DNA of 64,000 bases from Hyalella azteca. Taxonomy: Eukaryota > Arthropoda > Malacostraca > Amphipoda > Hyalellidae. Position 1 is the stretch's first letter, and every line of letters begins with the position of its first letter. The position numbers and the translations under genes were made by a program. The DNA lies in NCBI RefSeq assembly GCF_000764305.2, contig NW_025935231.1, forward strand, positions 372,001 to 436,000. Reading direction: 5' to 3'. The notes under the pieces are model-generated. The model ran no database searches. It had not been told where the DNA came from and saw only the letters and a program-made list of their open reading frames with translations. Positions 1-11,112 of the stretch are shown piece after piece.

Positions 1-410
1 TTCATTCATCTTCAAATATATAAAGCTCTCATTGGAGCCTAAAATTTTAAAATCGCTCTCAGACTCAAGAGCGTAAAATCGTACAATAAATTCTCAATGA
101 TTATACAAGTTGTTGGCCTTAAGAGTCTGCTTCAATGTTGCTCATCCTTCACTCTGAGAATCAGTGAGATTTTGTGCAAATAGTGATGCACTTTTTGCAC
201 TATTTGTGTCATCCTGACCCAGTTTAGCACATCGTAAAGGCGTATCAAGGCTACGTGCAGTATATGTAACTATTTGGACACTATGACCCATCAATTTCTC
301 TGAGAGTTCGTCCTGATGATCGAGTGGCTGAAGCTTTGAGAACAAGATTGTGCTCATTGAAAATCATATTAATAATGAAATCAAAAGCTAATTAAAATGT
401 TCGTAAATCT
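1..410. other. AT-rich stretch with one unrecognised short ORF
   Basis: No repeat or recognisable gene is seen. The minus strand has a 71-codon ORF (357 to 142) whose product has ordinary amino-acid composition and no repeat, but I recognise no family and see no clear splice sites. It may be chance or an old exon. Confidence 0.3.
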
Positions 411-480
411 TTCACACTCCCATCCTTCACACTCCCATCCTTCACACTCCCATCCTTCACACTCCCATCCATCACACTAC
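411..480. repeat. 15-bp minisatellite
   Basis: Four near-perfect copies of TTCACACTCCCATCC are followed by a partial copy. Because 15 is a multiple of 3, a short ORF runs through it with a five-residue repeat (SHPSH). That ORF is a by-product of the period, not evidence for a protein. Confidence 0.9.
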
Positions 481-820
481 GCTCTTTTAACAGTCATTTA
501 TTACCTCCTTCACTCTACTTGTCTACATCTTTATTCTCGATCTTTTGTATCTCTATCTTTTTGTAATCTTCGTACTTTCTTTTCAAACCTCTCTAATTAC
601 AATTAGTAATATTATTAATTTATTTGTATCCACATTTTACCTAATTTTCCCCCTTTCCTATTTTCACTAAATACTCTGACCCAATATAGGTAGGTACTAT
701 TATTTACATCTTCACTCACTCTACCTTTTCACACGCCCTTCATTCCTGCCTCCTTTCACACCAGCCCTCACCCTCTTTCACCCCCACCTTCTCATTTGCT
801 CACTTCAACCCCTCCCATCT
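481..820. other. Pyrimidine-rich spacer
   Basis: The plus strand is rich in C and T (CTTC, CACC and CCCTC runs) and leads into the next C-rich array. No gene is seen. Confidence 0.4.
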
Positions 821-1007
821 TTTACCCCCCTTCCCTCCTGGTCCTGTGAAGGGCCCCCCAAAACCCCCTTTTCACCCCCCTTCCCTCCAGGTCCAGTGAA
901 GGGCTCCCTACAATCCCTCTCTTCACCCCCCTCCCTCCCGGGTCCTGTGAAGGGCTCCCTACAACCCCCCTTTCACCCCCCTTCCCCCCGGGTCCTGTGA
1001 AGGGCTC
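821..1007. repeat. About 50-bp C-rich minisatellite
   Basis: The core GGTCCTGTGAAGGGCTCCCT recurs at about 840, 890, 941 and 991, separated by C-rich spacers. The strand asymmetry is strong: the plus strand is C-rich and the minus strand G-rich. A 71-codon minus-strand ORF across it is period-driven. Confidence 0.85.
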
Positions 1008-1084
1008 AATATTATTCGCAGGCTGACACACCATCAATTCCGAGCCTCCCTCTCAGTGCCCTCACCCCAGCATTCTTTTCTCTC

Positions 1085-1400
1085 CTCATCCCACGCTTTA
1101 CTCACGTCCTGCCATCTCTTCCTTTACTCAACGCCCGTTATGTTTCTCTTTACTCACGGCCTGTCATCTCTTCCTTTACTCAACGCCCGTTATGTTTCTC
1201 TTTACTCACGGCCTGTCATCTCTTCCTTTACTCAACGCCCGTTATGTTATTCTTTACTCACGGACTGTCATCTCTTCCTTTACTCAACGCCCGTTATTTC
1301 TTTACTCACGGCCTGTCATCGCTTCCTTTACTCAACGCCCGTTATTTTTCTCTTTACTCACGGCCTGTCATCTCTTCCTTCACTCAACGCCCGTTAGTCC
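1085..1400. repeat. 52-bp minisatellite built from two 26-bp halves
   Basis: Six copies end in CAACGCCCGTTA at about 1140, 1192, 1244, 1295, 1344 and 1396. Each unit has two related halves, one with CTCACGGCCTGTCATC and one with CTCAACGCCCGTTATG, so it is a dimer of a 26-bp ancestor. The period is not a multiple of 3, so overlapping ORFs open in all three forward frames. None should be read as a gene. Confidence 0.92.
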
Positions 1401-1890
1401 TCACTCAATTCAAAGCTAATTATAGTTTTATCTCCCCAAAAAATATAATCTCCTTCATACTCAAGACCAGTTACATATCTCTTTACTCAAAGTATTCATC
1501 TTTTTCTATATTCAAGACTCGTTATTTACTTCTTTACTCAAGCCTGTTATCTCTTTCATCACGCGAAGCCTTTTAGCCCATTCTTTTATTGGGACCTGCT
1601 ATGCCATGAATTCTTATGGCCAGTTATCCCTGTTTTCTTTTAGCCCGTTTCATTTACTTTATAAACGTCTTGTTATCTCCTTCTTGTCTCAGTGCCTGAT
1701 ATTTATTCTTTAATTACAGCCTGTAATATCCTTATTTTCTCATGGTCTGTTATCTTTATTTTGCTTATAGCCCGTTATCACTTTTTATACTCAATATTCG
1801 CTACATATTCGCTGGGCCTATCATCTCTTTCTTTAGCCACAAAAATATGTATTTATTTTAATCAAGGCATATCATTTCTTTTTTAACGCA
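1401..1890. repeat. Decayed flank of the 26-bp array
   Basis: Degenerate copies continue for about 490 bp. CTCAAG..CCAGTTA, CTCAAG.CTGTTATCTC, AGCCCGTT and ACAGCCTGTAAT recur at roughly 25-28 bp spacing, interrupted by AT-rich drift. This looks like the old edge of the preceding array. Confidence 0.6.
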
Positions 1891-2497
1891 ATGTTCGTTA
1901 TAGGGTAACATGGGGCAGCGAGCCCACTGCGGGTCATGGGCCCATAGCTGATTTCTCGCTAAGTATTGCAGATATTGGTCCGTGTTCTCTACCGCCGGTC
2001 GACAGTTTCACTGGGATGAAGTGTACGGATTTACGTTTTGCTAAGTGTTTGTGTTTTTAAGTTATTTGTGGATAACTGTTTTAGCCCAGATAAATTTTTT
2101 TTTGCTGCTAAATAAAACTATATGATTACTGTAGATGAAGATTTTGAAATTACTGTGAATTATATTTTGAAAGTAATATTTATCGGGATAATTTTGAGAT
2201 CAAGTTTAGACTATTAGCTTTTAAAATAAAATGTTGACACGATATAAATTGAAATGATACCTAGTGGGGAAACGGGCCCACGAGTGTCACGGGGCAAAGC
2301 GCCCATGGTGAAGTCTTGTGTTATGCATCATTAGATTTGTCTCAATGACCTTTTCAAAACTATGACTTGCTTTTGAATTACAAATTATACTTCATATTGC
2401 ATGATTTTTTATTTGCCGCCTCAAGGCAGCTGGTTTAGTTTCTAGTTATGCGTATTTATGACCCCTTATCGAGTTATTGACTCTTGCCTTGGCAAAA

Positions 2498-2563
2498 GTT
2501 GATTTCAGTCAACACCAATGAGCCAAAAGTTGATGAGTTTTTATGGTGTTGGCTGAAATCACG
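2498..2563. repeat. Imperfect hairpin inside the TIR element
   Basis: TGATTTCAGTCAACACCA is answered by TGGTGTTGGCTGAAATCA about 30 bases later, with one mismatch in 18. It lies in the interior that the short copy of this family has lost. Confidence 0.75.
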
Positions 2564-2647
2564 ATTAGGTACGAATTCTCTGCACATAATATCTGGATTA
2601 TGGACGAAACTGGAACGAAGTTTTTTTCTGATCAACTAAATATATTT

Positions 2648-2822
2648 TTCTAGTCAAGGATACATTTTTTCATGTCAAGGACGAATTTTTTATCGCAAGG
2701 ATATATTTTTCAAGTCAAGGATATATATTTTTATGTTAATTAAATATTTTTCTTCACGTCAGTGATAAATTTTTCAAGCCAAGAATATATTTTTTTCAAG
2801 TTAAGGATATAATTCTTTGAGT
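2648..2822. repeat. Degenerate AT-rich minisatellite inside the TIR element
   Basis: About seven units of 22-27 bp carry the core GTCAAGGATATATTTTTCA with substitutions and length changes. It is wholly inside the transposon interior. Confidence 0.75.
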
Positions 2823-3180
2823 TGTTAATAAATGAATGAATGTCATATTTTTTATTACATTTTTCTTATTTTTAACTGTAAAGTGTTATTTTATCATTTT
2901 TAAACAAAAAATATGCAATTGTGGTAAAGGGACCAAGTGTGGGCGCCTTGCCCCAAGCCCATGGGCTCATTGCCCATGGGCAATGGGCCCATTTTGACAC
3001 TTTTTACAAAATAGTGTTTCATTAAAAATTGAATATCTCTATAGGCGTCTAATTTACATCATATATTCCTCATTAGTTGTACCTTTAAAGAAAGCAAAGA
3101 ACCACCTCGTATCAATTAAAACTTCATCAAAAAATTTGCTTAAAAAAAGTGGGGGGCGCGCTGCCCCATGTTGCCCTATT

Positions 3181-3654
3181 TCCTCTCCTCAAAGTCCGTT
3201 TTCTCTGTCTTTACTCGCGATAAACACATTTCCTAGTATCTCAAAATCCATTAGATGTTTTGTTTTAATTATAGACACGCGCTACAATTTACACTTGCCA
3301 ATTATTGAATTTAACTGAAGTTTCCTCTCTATTGACCTTCCTTGCTACCATGCTGAGCATAATCTCTATATGAACGTCTAGAATCATCAAGCACTTGCTT
3401 TGAGTTACGATCAAAGTTAGCATAGAAGCGTCCATTTGTGTGGTATCAAAGAACGTTAATTCGAAGGTAATTAAAGCTTACTAAATGGTTACAGATGATG
3501 GATATCTGCTTGTGAATATATGCTGCAACTAATTCATTGCTATGAACTTTTGAGAAATTATTTTCTGACCTAGATCTCGTTGGCCATTAAGTTGGAAGAA
3601 ACACGTCCAGGATGTGAAGTTTACTTAGCGGTACAAGCGCTTTTATTTCCCTAC
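3181..3654. other. Spacer without a recognised gene
   Basis: Mixed-composition DNA lies between the right end of the TIR element and the next array. No repeat or convincing ORF is seen. Confidence 0.35.
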
Positions 3655-3979
3655 CAACTCGCTTCCCCTACCAACGCGTTCCCTCCACCAACTCGTTCCC
3701 TCTACCAACGCGTTCCCTCCACCAACTCGTTCCCTCTACCAACGCGTTCCCTCCACCAACTCGTTCCCTCTACCAACGCGTTCCCTCCACCAACTCGTTC
3801 CCTCCACCAACTCGTTCCTTCCACCAACTCGTTCCCTCCACCAACTCGTTCCCTCCACCAACTCGTTCCCTCCACAAACTCGTTCCCTCCAACAACTCGT
3901 TCCCTCCACCAACTCGTTCCCTCCACCAACTCGTTCCCTCCACCAACTCGTTCCCTCCACCAACTCGTTCCCTCTACCA
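3655..3979. repeat. 17-bp minisatellite, about 19 copies
   Basis: The unit is CCACCAACTCGTTCCCT with ACTCG/ACGCG and CCACC/CTACC variants. On the left half the two variants alternate, giving a 34-bp higher-order unit. On the right half the array is homogeneous. Since 17 is not a multiple of 3, the 172-codon forward ORF and the two minus-strand ORFs of 104 and 116 codons simply cycle through frames and have 17-residue periods. No gene is supported. Confidence 0.93.
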
Positions 3980-5424
3980 CGCTCGTCGTTGTTTTTTCCT
4001 CTTGCACCCTCACCATCTATCCCCGAGTTTTGCACAGAAGTTCTTTCGAAACTTGTCACGAAAACATCTTCTTTCCAGCACCTCAAAGTCTACGGTAAAA
4101 ACCAACCTTAAGAAAACATAAAGTTTCCCTGACTTGTGAGAAATAAAACTTGGGCCACGTAAAGAACTTTCGGTAGGAGCCACGGGAAAACTGCGCCGCT
4201 GCCCGACCAGAATCAGCGTTTCTGATCACGCAACTCAAATGTTGGCTTTTGTTATGAAGCATTGATGAGACCGCGCACCTTATTCAATAACCAACTAGAT
4301 TTATTCAGGACGACTTTTGTTTGAATGGAAACTTATTTCTGAGTGACGAAAAACACTAGGGTAAAGTGAACAAATTCGCACGAATGAATTTCCATGAATT
4401 TTGTGTGCCGTGCAAGTGATTTTCAAAACCATATAACATTTTTGTTTTTTTGAAGTGCTCTTTTTAAATTAAAATTGAATATGTTCTTGAACAGAAGAGA
4501 TCATCTTTCCTTGCAGTGTGTATCTTCAGTACAGCTGACGCACGGCTCCTGAACATATTAAGGGAAAACATACAAAATATGCCGAGTTGTAAAACCTCTT
4601 ATTGATAAATAGGTTATAAAAATTTTAAGATAAAATTTCCCGCAGGGTTCTTGTAAAAAAATTATGTAACAAAAAAGTATCCAGCAGAAAGCTTGGAGAC
4701 GAGTCTCAATTTGCTTCACGAAAATAAAAAGAAATTTCTTCACAAATTGGGGCGAAGTCGATGAAAGGATGAAAAACGGCACTGAAAACTCCCATAACGA
4801 GCGCAAATTTCAAAGACTCGCTTCAATACTTCCATGGTTCCAGCTCAGCTCACAGAGAATTTGGAAATATTTCAGAACCTATACACCAGGCACCTAGAAA
4901 TCCGTAGACTATTTGCATGGAATGCTTCTTGAAAAGCCCTCGAAGAAACCATTTCAAAATTGGTTCGCTTCTTGAAGCAAATTATGATGTATATGTTCCA
5001 CGCAGCGCTCTTATGATAGAACATTGATTTGATCATCAGTACGCTAGTTATCGGGAAATTTTAGTGTGATTCCATTTTTAGTGCCTTTTTTGGATCTTAG
5101 ATCATTGCTTGTAAGCAATTCCCTACTCCACGAGGTAGCAAAAGTTAATGAACCGTGGACCGACACGAGCATTGGCAGTTTTTTCCAGATACATGAAAAG
5201 TGACTGGGTGCCCATGCACGGAATGGTCATTTAAATGGATTGAAAGTTTCCATTGTAGATCGGTTTGAACTATGAACTTAGTACTTGAGAATTTCGACTA
5301 TGATCGTAAATTTTAAACGTTCGTGAGTAACAAAATTTGTTTGCAATTATGACAGCCAAGAGATGTTATAAGTTGGTGATTATAATCCGGAATTAGCTGA
5401 ATAGGTTTTGTCTCAAGCTTCCAG
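3980..5424. other. AT-rich spacer
   Basis: No gene is recognised. A minus-strand 82-codon ORF (4806 to 4558) is hydrophobic and AT-driven and I give it no weight. No tandem repeat is seen. Confidence 0.35.
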
Positions 5425-5568
5425 GGGCCATACTTTCAAAAACTCGCTAAGTGAACGTAAGTACTTACGCTCTATTTTCTTGTCTATGATTGGTGGATTT
5501 TGCTAGAAAGGCCGTCAATTATTGGCTGATGAACTTACGATCTCTTAACTTTTTTTGAAAGTATAGGC
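5425..5568. mobile_element. 144-bp MITE, copy A
   Basis: The terminal inverted repeats are GGGCCATACTTTCAAAAA at the left and a GAAAGTATAGGC-type right end. CCAG lies immediately outside both ends (5421-5424 and 5569-5572), a likely 4-bp target duplication. A second copy at 51835-51969 shares both ends and nearly all of the interior, including GTAAGTACTTACGCTC. There is no coding capacity. The superfamily is not assigned. Confidence 0.85.
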
Positions 5569-6689
5569 CCAGGCCTTCAAACGAGGTAGGAAAAGCAACA
5601 TGCTAAATTAATATTTAAAACCTACTTGAGCTTTCTTATTATAACTTTTCTCATGCACTTAACACATGTGTATTGATGAGTAATGTCATGTATATAAGTA
5701 TGACCATGATAATGCATTTATTAAGATGTGACTCGAATGTTTCAATATATATTTTAGTGGAATTTAATCTTGAACTAAGAAAATGACTATTTCCTGTTTT
5801 TATTTTTTTTAAATTTAAGTTTCATTTATGTCGATTTTATGCATGAAATAAGAACGCCATTCGTAGAGAAATCTAAGGTACATAAAATTCAGCTGTTCAT
5901 TAAAGTTTCAGTAAATTTATTATTTATCCCGGCCAAATTGAGTTTGATATGTTCGGATTAATTTTACTCCTCAGCTGCTGCCTAAAAAATTGTATGGCGT
6001 GTCAAATTGTTCAGAACTCATGATCAAATCTAAACGTCCGCAATTAAAGTTAACTGAATTTATCCTCATTTTTTTCGAAGTGTAATTTTTCTAAAAAATT
6101 CTTGCCGGGCCGAGACAGAAGCTGAGATGTTTTCCGTGTCCACGCGAGCACAGAAAAGTTTTTTGCCGAGTCAGCAGCAGCAGCTAACAAGCGGCACACG
6201 AGCTAAAAACATCCTAGTGACGTCACCAAAAGAATCGCCAAGCACTGAACTTCCCGCCAGCGAAATACAATGTGCATTTTGGTGATGGGAATCGGCCGCA
6301 GAAACTCATTATACGAAGCTGAACTTGTGTCGCTTCTTGCGCTCGCCCGATTACTTCTTTTCAGGGAATTCCATCCACAGTCGGAGCAATTGGACAAAAT
6401 GTCTCTACGTCGGCTTCTAGCATTTGCTTTAAAATGAATAAAAATAATAAACGATATAGATTTTAATCACTTGAAGGTAAAAGGTTGGAGTTTATAATAT
6501 GATATGTCGAAAAATTTTTGGAAAAAGAACGGTGCAATATCCACTGGAATTCGTAAGAGTAAACGGCAACTGGAAACAAATGTAAATGAGATGCAGGGCA
6601 TATTTTGAAGGAAATTCATGTCGCTGTCATGAGGAGGTGTACTTTTGAAGGATGTATATTTAGACCCGTTGACCTCGATATTTCAATAG
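5569..6689. other. AT-rich spacer
   Basis: No gene is recognised. Around 6110-6400 the base composition is more GC-rich and a 64-codon minus-strand ORF is open, but nothing identifies it. Confidence 0.3.
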
Positions 6690-6898
6690 ATTTTAAACGA
6701 TAAAATCGATTTATCGATAAAGGATTTATCGATTTATCGATAAAGGATTTATTTATTTATCGATAAAGGATTTATTTATTTATAGACAAAGGATTTTTCG
6801 CTAATGGATTTATTGATAGAGGATTTATTTATTTATCAATAAAGGATTTATTGATAAGGGATTTATTTATTTATATATAAAGGATTTATCGTAGCACA
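6690..6898. repeat. AT-rich minisatellite with ATCGATAAAGGATTT core
   Basis: About ten degenerate units of roughly 18-24 bp carry the core TTTATCGATAAAGGATTTAT. The ClaI-type palindrome ATCGAT recurs on the left half and is lost on the right. The array ends about 20 bp before the short TIR element. Confidence 0.85.
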
Positions 6899-6918
6899 AT
6901 AAAAACATCATGACAGTA

Positions 6919-7146
6919 GGGTAACATGGGGCAGCGAGCCCACTGCGGGTCATGGGCCCATAGCGGGTTTCTCGCTAAGTATGGCAGATATTGGTCCGTG
7001 TTCTCTACCATATAGGCGTCTAATTCACATCATACATTCCTCATTAGTTGCACCTTTAAACAAAACAAAAAACCATCTCGTATCAATTAAAATTTCATCA
7101 AAAATTTAGTTTGAAAAAGTGGGGGGCGCGCTGCCCCACGTTACCC
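6919..7146. mobile_element. 228-bp MITE, internal deletion derivative of the 1903-3176 family
   Basis: The left 90 bp match 1903-1991 and the right 140 bp match 3037-3176, with about 5-10 percent divergence. The ends are GGGTAACATGGGGCAGCG and CGCTGCCCCACGTTACCC, flanked by TA at 6917-6918 and 7147-7148. The junction lies at CTCTA (7003-7007), a pentamer present at both deletion borders in the long copy (1987-1991 and 3037-3041). This fits abortive gap repair at a microhomology. Confidence 0.9.
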
Positions 7147-7150
7147 TATT

Positions 7151-7685
7151 AATTGCAGCAGCACTAATATTTTCTGGCGCTCATGTGTAGTATGGTTTTT
7201 CTTTAAAATAATCGTCCATAAGGATAAAACTTTCTATCGCAAATAAACAAAATCATGTTGGCGAATTGCATGCATGTAGCACTGTCAAATTTGGATAATT
7301 ACAATGCTAACAAACAGATCTTTTAATTGATGAAAACCGATTTATACAATATAATTTATATAATTTCCAGTCACGAAATCTGGAACGTGTTTAAAGTCAA
7401 TTAATGACATTATTTTCGCTCCAGTTCTTGAACTAATTAATAACAGCTATAATTTACGACATTAATTTTACTTGTTAATTTTACAAGTTACTCAAATAGA
7501 AAAAACTTATTTACAACAGCAGTCAATGCAGTATATGATATGCACTGTTATATAACAGCTGACTAGCAGAAACAGCTGCAATATGCAGCAGTATATACGG
7601 CTGCTGCCCGACAGCCAGACAACCTCTTATCCGATTAGGCTCACTTACAATCGAATTATTGACTCTGGTCTCTGCAATGAAGAGC
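7151..7685. other. AT-rich spacer
   Basis: No gene or tandem repeat is seen. Minus-strand ORFs reported here extend from the neighbouring array. Confidence 0.3.
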
Positions 7686-7996
7686 AAGAGAGGAGAGTCG
7701 TGAAGAATGTGCATGAGAGTGGGGAAGTCGTGGGGAATGAGAGTGGGAGAGTCGTGAAGAATGTGCATGAGAGTGAGGGAGTCGTGGGGAATGAGAGTGG
7801 GGGAGTCGTGGGGAATGTGCACATGAGTGGGGGAGTCGTGGGAATGTGCACATGAGTGGGGGAGTCGTGGGGAACGTGCACATGAGTGGGGGAGTCGTGG
7901 GGAATGTGCATGAGAGTGGATACGTCGTGCGGTACGTGCATGGGAGTGGAGAGTCTTGGGGAACGTGCATGAGAGTGGGGAAGTCGTGGAGAATGT
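7686..7996. repeat. Composite G-rich minisatellite
   Basis: GGGAGTCGTGGGGAATG and GGGAGTCGTGAAGAATG units alternate with GTGCATGAGAGT, GTGCACATGAGT or GAGAGT linkers, giving periods of about 22 and 29 bp. The plus strand is purine-rich. ORFs of up to 209 codons on the minus strand are repeat readings (PHDSPT- and HSPRLP-type peptides). Confidence 0.9.
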
Positions 7997-8935
7997 GTAA
8001 AAGAATGTGAACTGTTAAGCGTCACGATATTACCGATTATCAGAGAAATATCCTCAAAGAATATCTGCCACCTCGCTACATAAAGGCTCATAACGAAACC
8101 GATCATCATAACAATCCTCATAATAATGAAAAACCTCCTCACAACAACACACACTCTCGTCACAACAGCACCTCTCCTCACACAACATGCATGCTCCTCA
8201 TGGCCTCTATAGGTCCTCACAACACGAGTCAGGAACTTCAAGAGGCCACTCGTCTCACTTCGATCACCACTCACTCTTTCGCTTGTTATAACCCAGTCAC
8301 TCCCATATAAAATCCTAGACGCAAGTGCCCTTCAAATTTTAGAAGCTCACTTCGAGAAATTATCAATTACGTTACCAAGACTTCAGAAAAGGATACAGAA
8401 ACAAAGCTTTGTATCTTATAATTTAAGATGAGCTGCAAATCGTTGAAAATACGAGTTATGTTCTCTCTGCTTTCTTGCGTCATGGTTTTTGGGAAAGGGA
8501 ATTTTGACCGCCGAGAGTTAACAGGAACAACTTGAAATTCAGGCGAGGTTGGTGCCATTAGTTCACATTAGCCTTCCTTTCCTCTTCGGCTTCCCTGGTA
8601 AAATTTACCAACGGCTTATAAGCGGATTATGGTCGGCCAGCGATGTATATACGGGCAGTCGGTATAAATTTTTATGGGGATGGTCCTTCGCAATTTCTAG
8701 GGATCGGCACGAGAAATGTTGTATATGGAGGAATATTTTTAACATGTGAGTTGTATAAGTTTTGCCATATTCGAGGCAGCAGTCGGGCTGTGAGCAGAAT
8801 ATCAATCCATCCATCAGTCTCTTAATGTACGTTATATTAGAAAGGGCATTTGGACAATTTTAGTTCTGCTGGTTCGATCGTTATATAAATGTGTTATACA
8901 TCATTAAATAAAAATGAAAAAAAGGATACTGACAA
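7997..8935. other. Spacer with CA/CCTCA-rich part
   Basis: 8120-8240 is rich in CCTCACAACA-type words without a regular period. 8550-8825 is open in both strands over about 65 codons, but neither product is recognised. Confidence 0.3.
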
Positions 8936-8967
8936 AATTAACACAAGGCGAAAGCCTTGTGTTAATT
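8936..8967. repeat. Perfect 14-bp stem with GAAA loop
   Basis: AATTAACACAAGGC, then GAAA, then GCCTTGTGTTAATT form a perfect stem closed by a GNRA-type tetraloop. The function is unknown. There is no T-run suggesting a bacterial terminator and the setting is eukaryotic. Confidence 0.85.
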
Positions 8968-10511
8968 AAAAAATACAAAAATGTCAATAAGTGGCAATGC
9001 CTCTGTCATTAACCCTGCTAAATGCGAAATATTTGACACCCAAAATACCTAATATTGTTCCCGATAATGAGTCAGCTTTTCATATTCCGGCATCAAATCA
9101 ATCCTAACCTTCTTACAGTCACACGAAATTGCCACTGCAGAACTTGGGGTGGGAATCCCGCTGAGTCAGCGAGAGTCATCGATGGCTCCTACAAGCTTCT
9201 GCACTTGGCCAGATTTGCGCTCTTAAATTCCAGCTCTGTTCTTAAACATCGAGTGCATCCGAATTCCAGCCAAATCGACGATATCCTGAAAAATAATTTC
9301 AACTCTGTTCATTCTTCCCACGTAAACAGAATAAAACGATAAGTGATTTGGGGCGTTCAAAAGTCCCATTAAGTCGATTTTCAAAGAGAATTTTAAATTA
9401 ATCTTGTCATGAAGGTTTTAGGAATTGGAAAGCTCTCGTCATCCATTATTGGACGACTCTTATATGGGCGTCAATTTGTTGCAAGTAAATCGCGTAAAAG
9501 AGAGCAGAGCATTAATTTGTTAAAAATTTTTACGCATGTTTAAATAACTTAAACCTTCAGGGTTGGGGCTTGGCTTTTTATTATAATGATGATTATGTGT
9601 TTATATTAAATCTTAAAAAATCTATTAACAAATTGATAGATTTTCAACTTAAAGATTTTTTATGGTTCTAGCATATCAGGGGTACTGATAAAAAAATTGT
9701 CCATTACACGCAAATGTGTGACAAAAGATGTTAAAAAATACTGAGACATTCGTTGCCTTAAAAAATATTAAATACTAAAACTCTCGAGATATTTCGATGA
9801 AAAAACATATATCTTTTATGTTTTTATTATATATAAATTTTTTATCTCTGTGCAAAGCTAAAGAAAATTATCGTATAATTAAAAGACCAATTTCAACTTA
9901 AAATAGCTAACATAAGCGACGTTTGTGTTAACATGACGATAGGCTGCCGAAGCTCTTCAATAATAACGTATTGCGCTCTAGTTCTAATGAAAGCCATACC
10001 ATGTTGCGCCACACAATGACAGTGCCAACATAAGTCATCTCATTAATACTAGAATTCCATTAACAAATTCATCCTGGACTTGTATTATTGACCTTAATAT
10101 AATGATGGACTGCATTCACTTACGAATGGACGTGTTCGTCGTGCTGAAACATGTACATGCATTTGAGCATTAAACTCCATTGTCAGTAAAATATTAAAAT
10201 TTCATTTATTAAATTTATATATTTGCATTGATGTTATGGTTGCTCATAAAGTTTTGATGTAATATTGATGAGCGCATTACATTTTAATTGCTTTGAATTG
10301 CTCAAAATTCAGTTGTTATTGTATTAAGCAGTTAGATTTAAATCAAAGCTGTTAGCTAAGGGACATGTCGCTATTCGTTTGATATAACCTCATCCTTTAG
10401 ATCAAGCAGGAAAAAAAATGAAAAATCGCCATCAGCAACAGCGAACAATGCTTTTTATCGCACAAATAAAGACGTTTTATCTGAAAAAAATAATTGTCCT
10501 GAATATCTTGA
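8968..10511. other. AT-rich spacer
   Basis: No gene is recognised. A 95-codon ORF at 9055-9342 has no repeat but also no identifiable motif. 9560-9900 is very AT-rich. Confidence 0.3.
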
Positions 10512-10562
10512 TTAAGGGGACCGACTACCCTAAAATTTTCAATTTTGGCGTTTTCCGGTTTT

Positions 10563-10830
10563 TGAGATCATCTGAAAGCTGGAATTCTGCTCTTTCCAAT
10601 GGTACCACTGCCATCGCTGTACGCCAATATTTACGTTCATGATGTCTCTTTAAAGGGAAGCGGGTGGAAGAGTTCTTTAAGTAATTAGATATAAAGTAAT
10701 TAGCTGCTGAAATCTTTGAATATAGTTTCTACTTGAGTTGTGCTGCAGTTACATGCTTAGTCTCATCTTAAAGCTGACATTCTGAGCTTTCCAACGATAC
10801 CACTGCGATCCATGTACGGCAATATTGACG
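10563..10830. repeat. Imperfect direct duplication inside the TTAA element
   Basis: 10563-10634 and 10760-10830 align over about 70 bp, both reading TCATCT.AAAGCTG, then CTTTCCAA, then TACCACTGC and TACG.CAATATT.ACG. They are separated by about 125 bp. Confidence 0.8.
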
Positions 10831-11112
10831 CAGACGGCCGGGCTTAAATTGCGGGCGGGGGGTGGAGTTCCTTCACTAAAGAGGCCTAAGAAAATTACAG
10901 CGGCAAGACTACATATCTTGGTGTATCTGGCATCTGAGCTCAGTTACCCTCCTAACATTGTACGTAGAGGTGCGCTACAAGTTGCTGCTTGCATCCTTGA
11001 GTGGATTAAGCTACAAAAGCCTGTAGTTTGGTATCCATGCTACATTGAGTGCCTATTTCGAGGCGCGCGGGACTTTGTCGCGCCGTCCTGAAAAGTTTGA
11101 AAAGTTCAACTA

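Larger units (their letters stand above)
1903..3176. mobile_element. TA-flanked TIR DNA transposon, non-autonomous, full-length copy
   Basis: The left end GGGTAACATGGGGCAGCG is answered by the inverted right end CGCTGCCCCATGTTGCCC. The dinucleotide TA lies just outside both ends (1901-1902 and 3177-3178). TA duplication suits the Tc1/mariner group, but without a transposase this is only a class-level call. The 1274-bp interior has no ORF of useful length, so the copy cannot encode its own transposase. GGGGCA..GCGC.CCC motifs sit at both ends and near 2297 and 2950. A second, shorter copy of the same family at 6919-7146 confirms the boundaries. Confidence 0.85.

Noticed and set aside
3580..4098. 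172-codon ORF as a proline-rich repeat protein
   Set aside because: It is the 17-bp array read through successive frames; the minus strand is equally open. No unique coding sequence supports it.
7645..8274. 209-codon minus-strand ORF
   Set aside because: Its C-terminal half is the GGGAGTCGTG array read in reverse. The N-terminal part has no recognisable motif.
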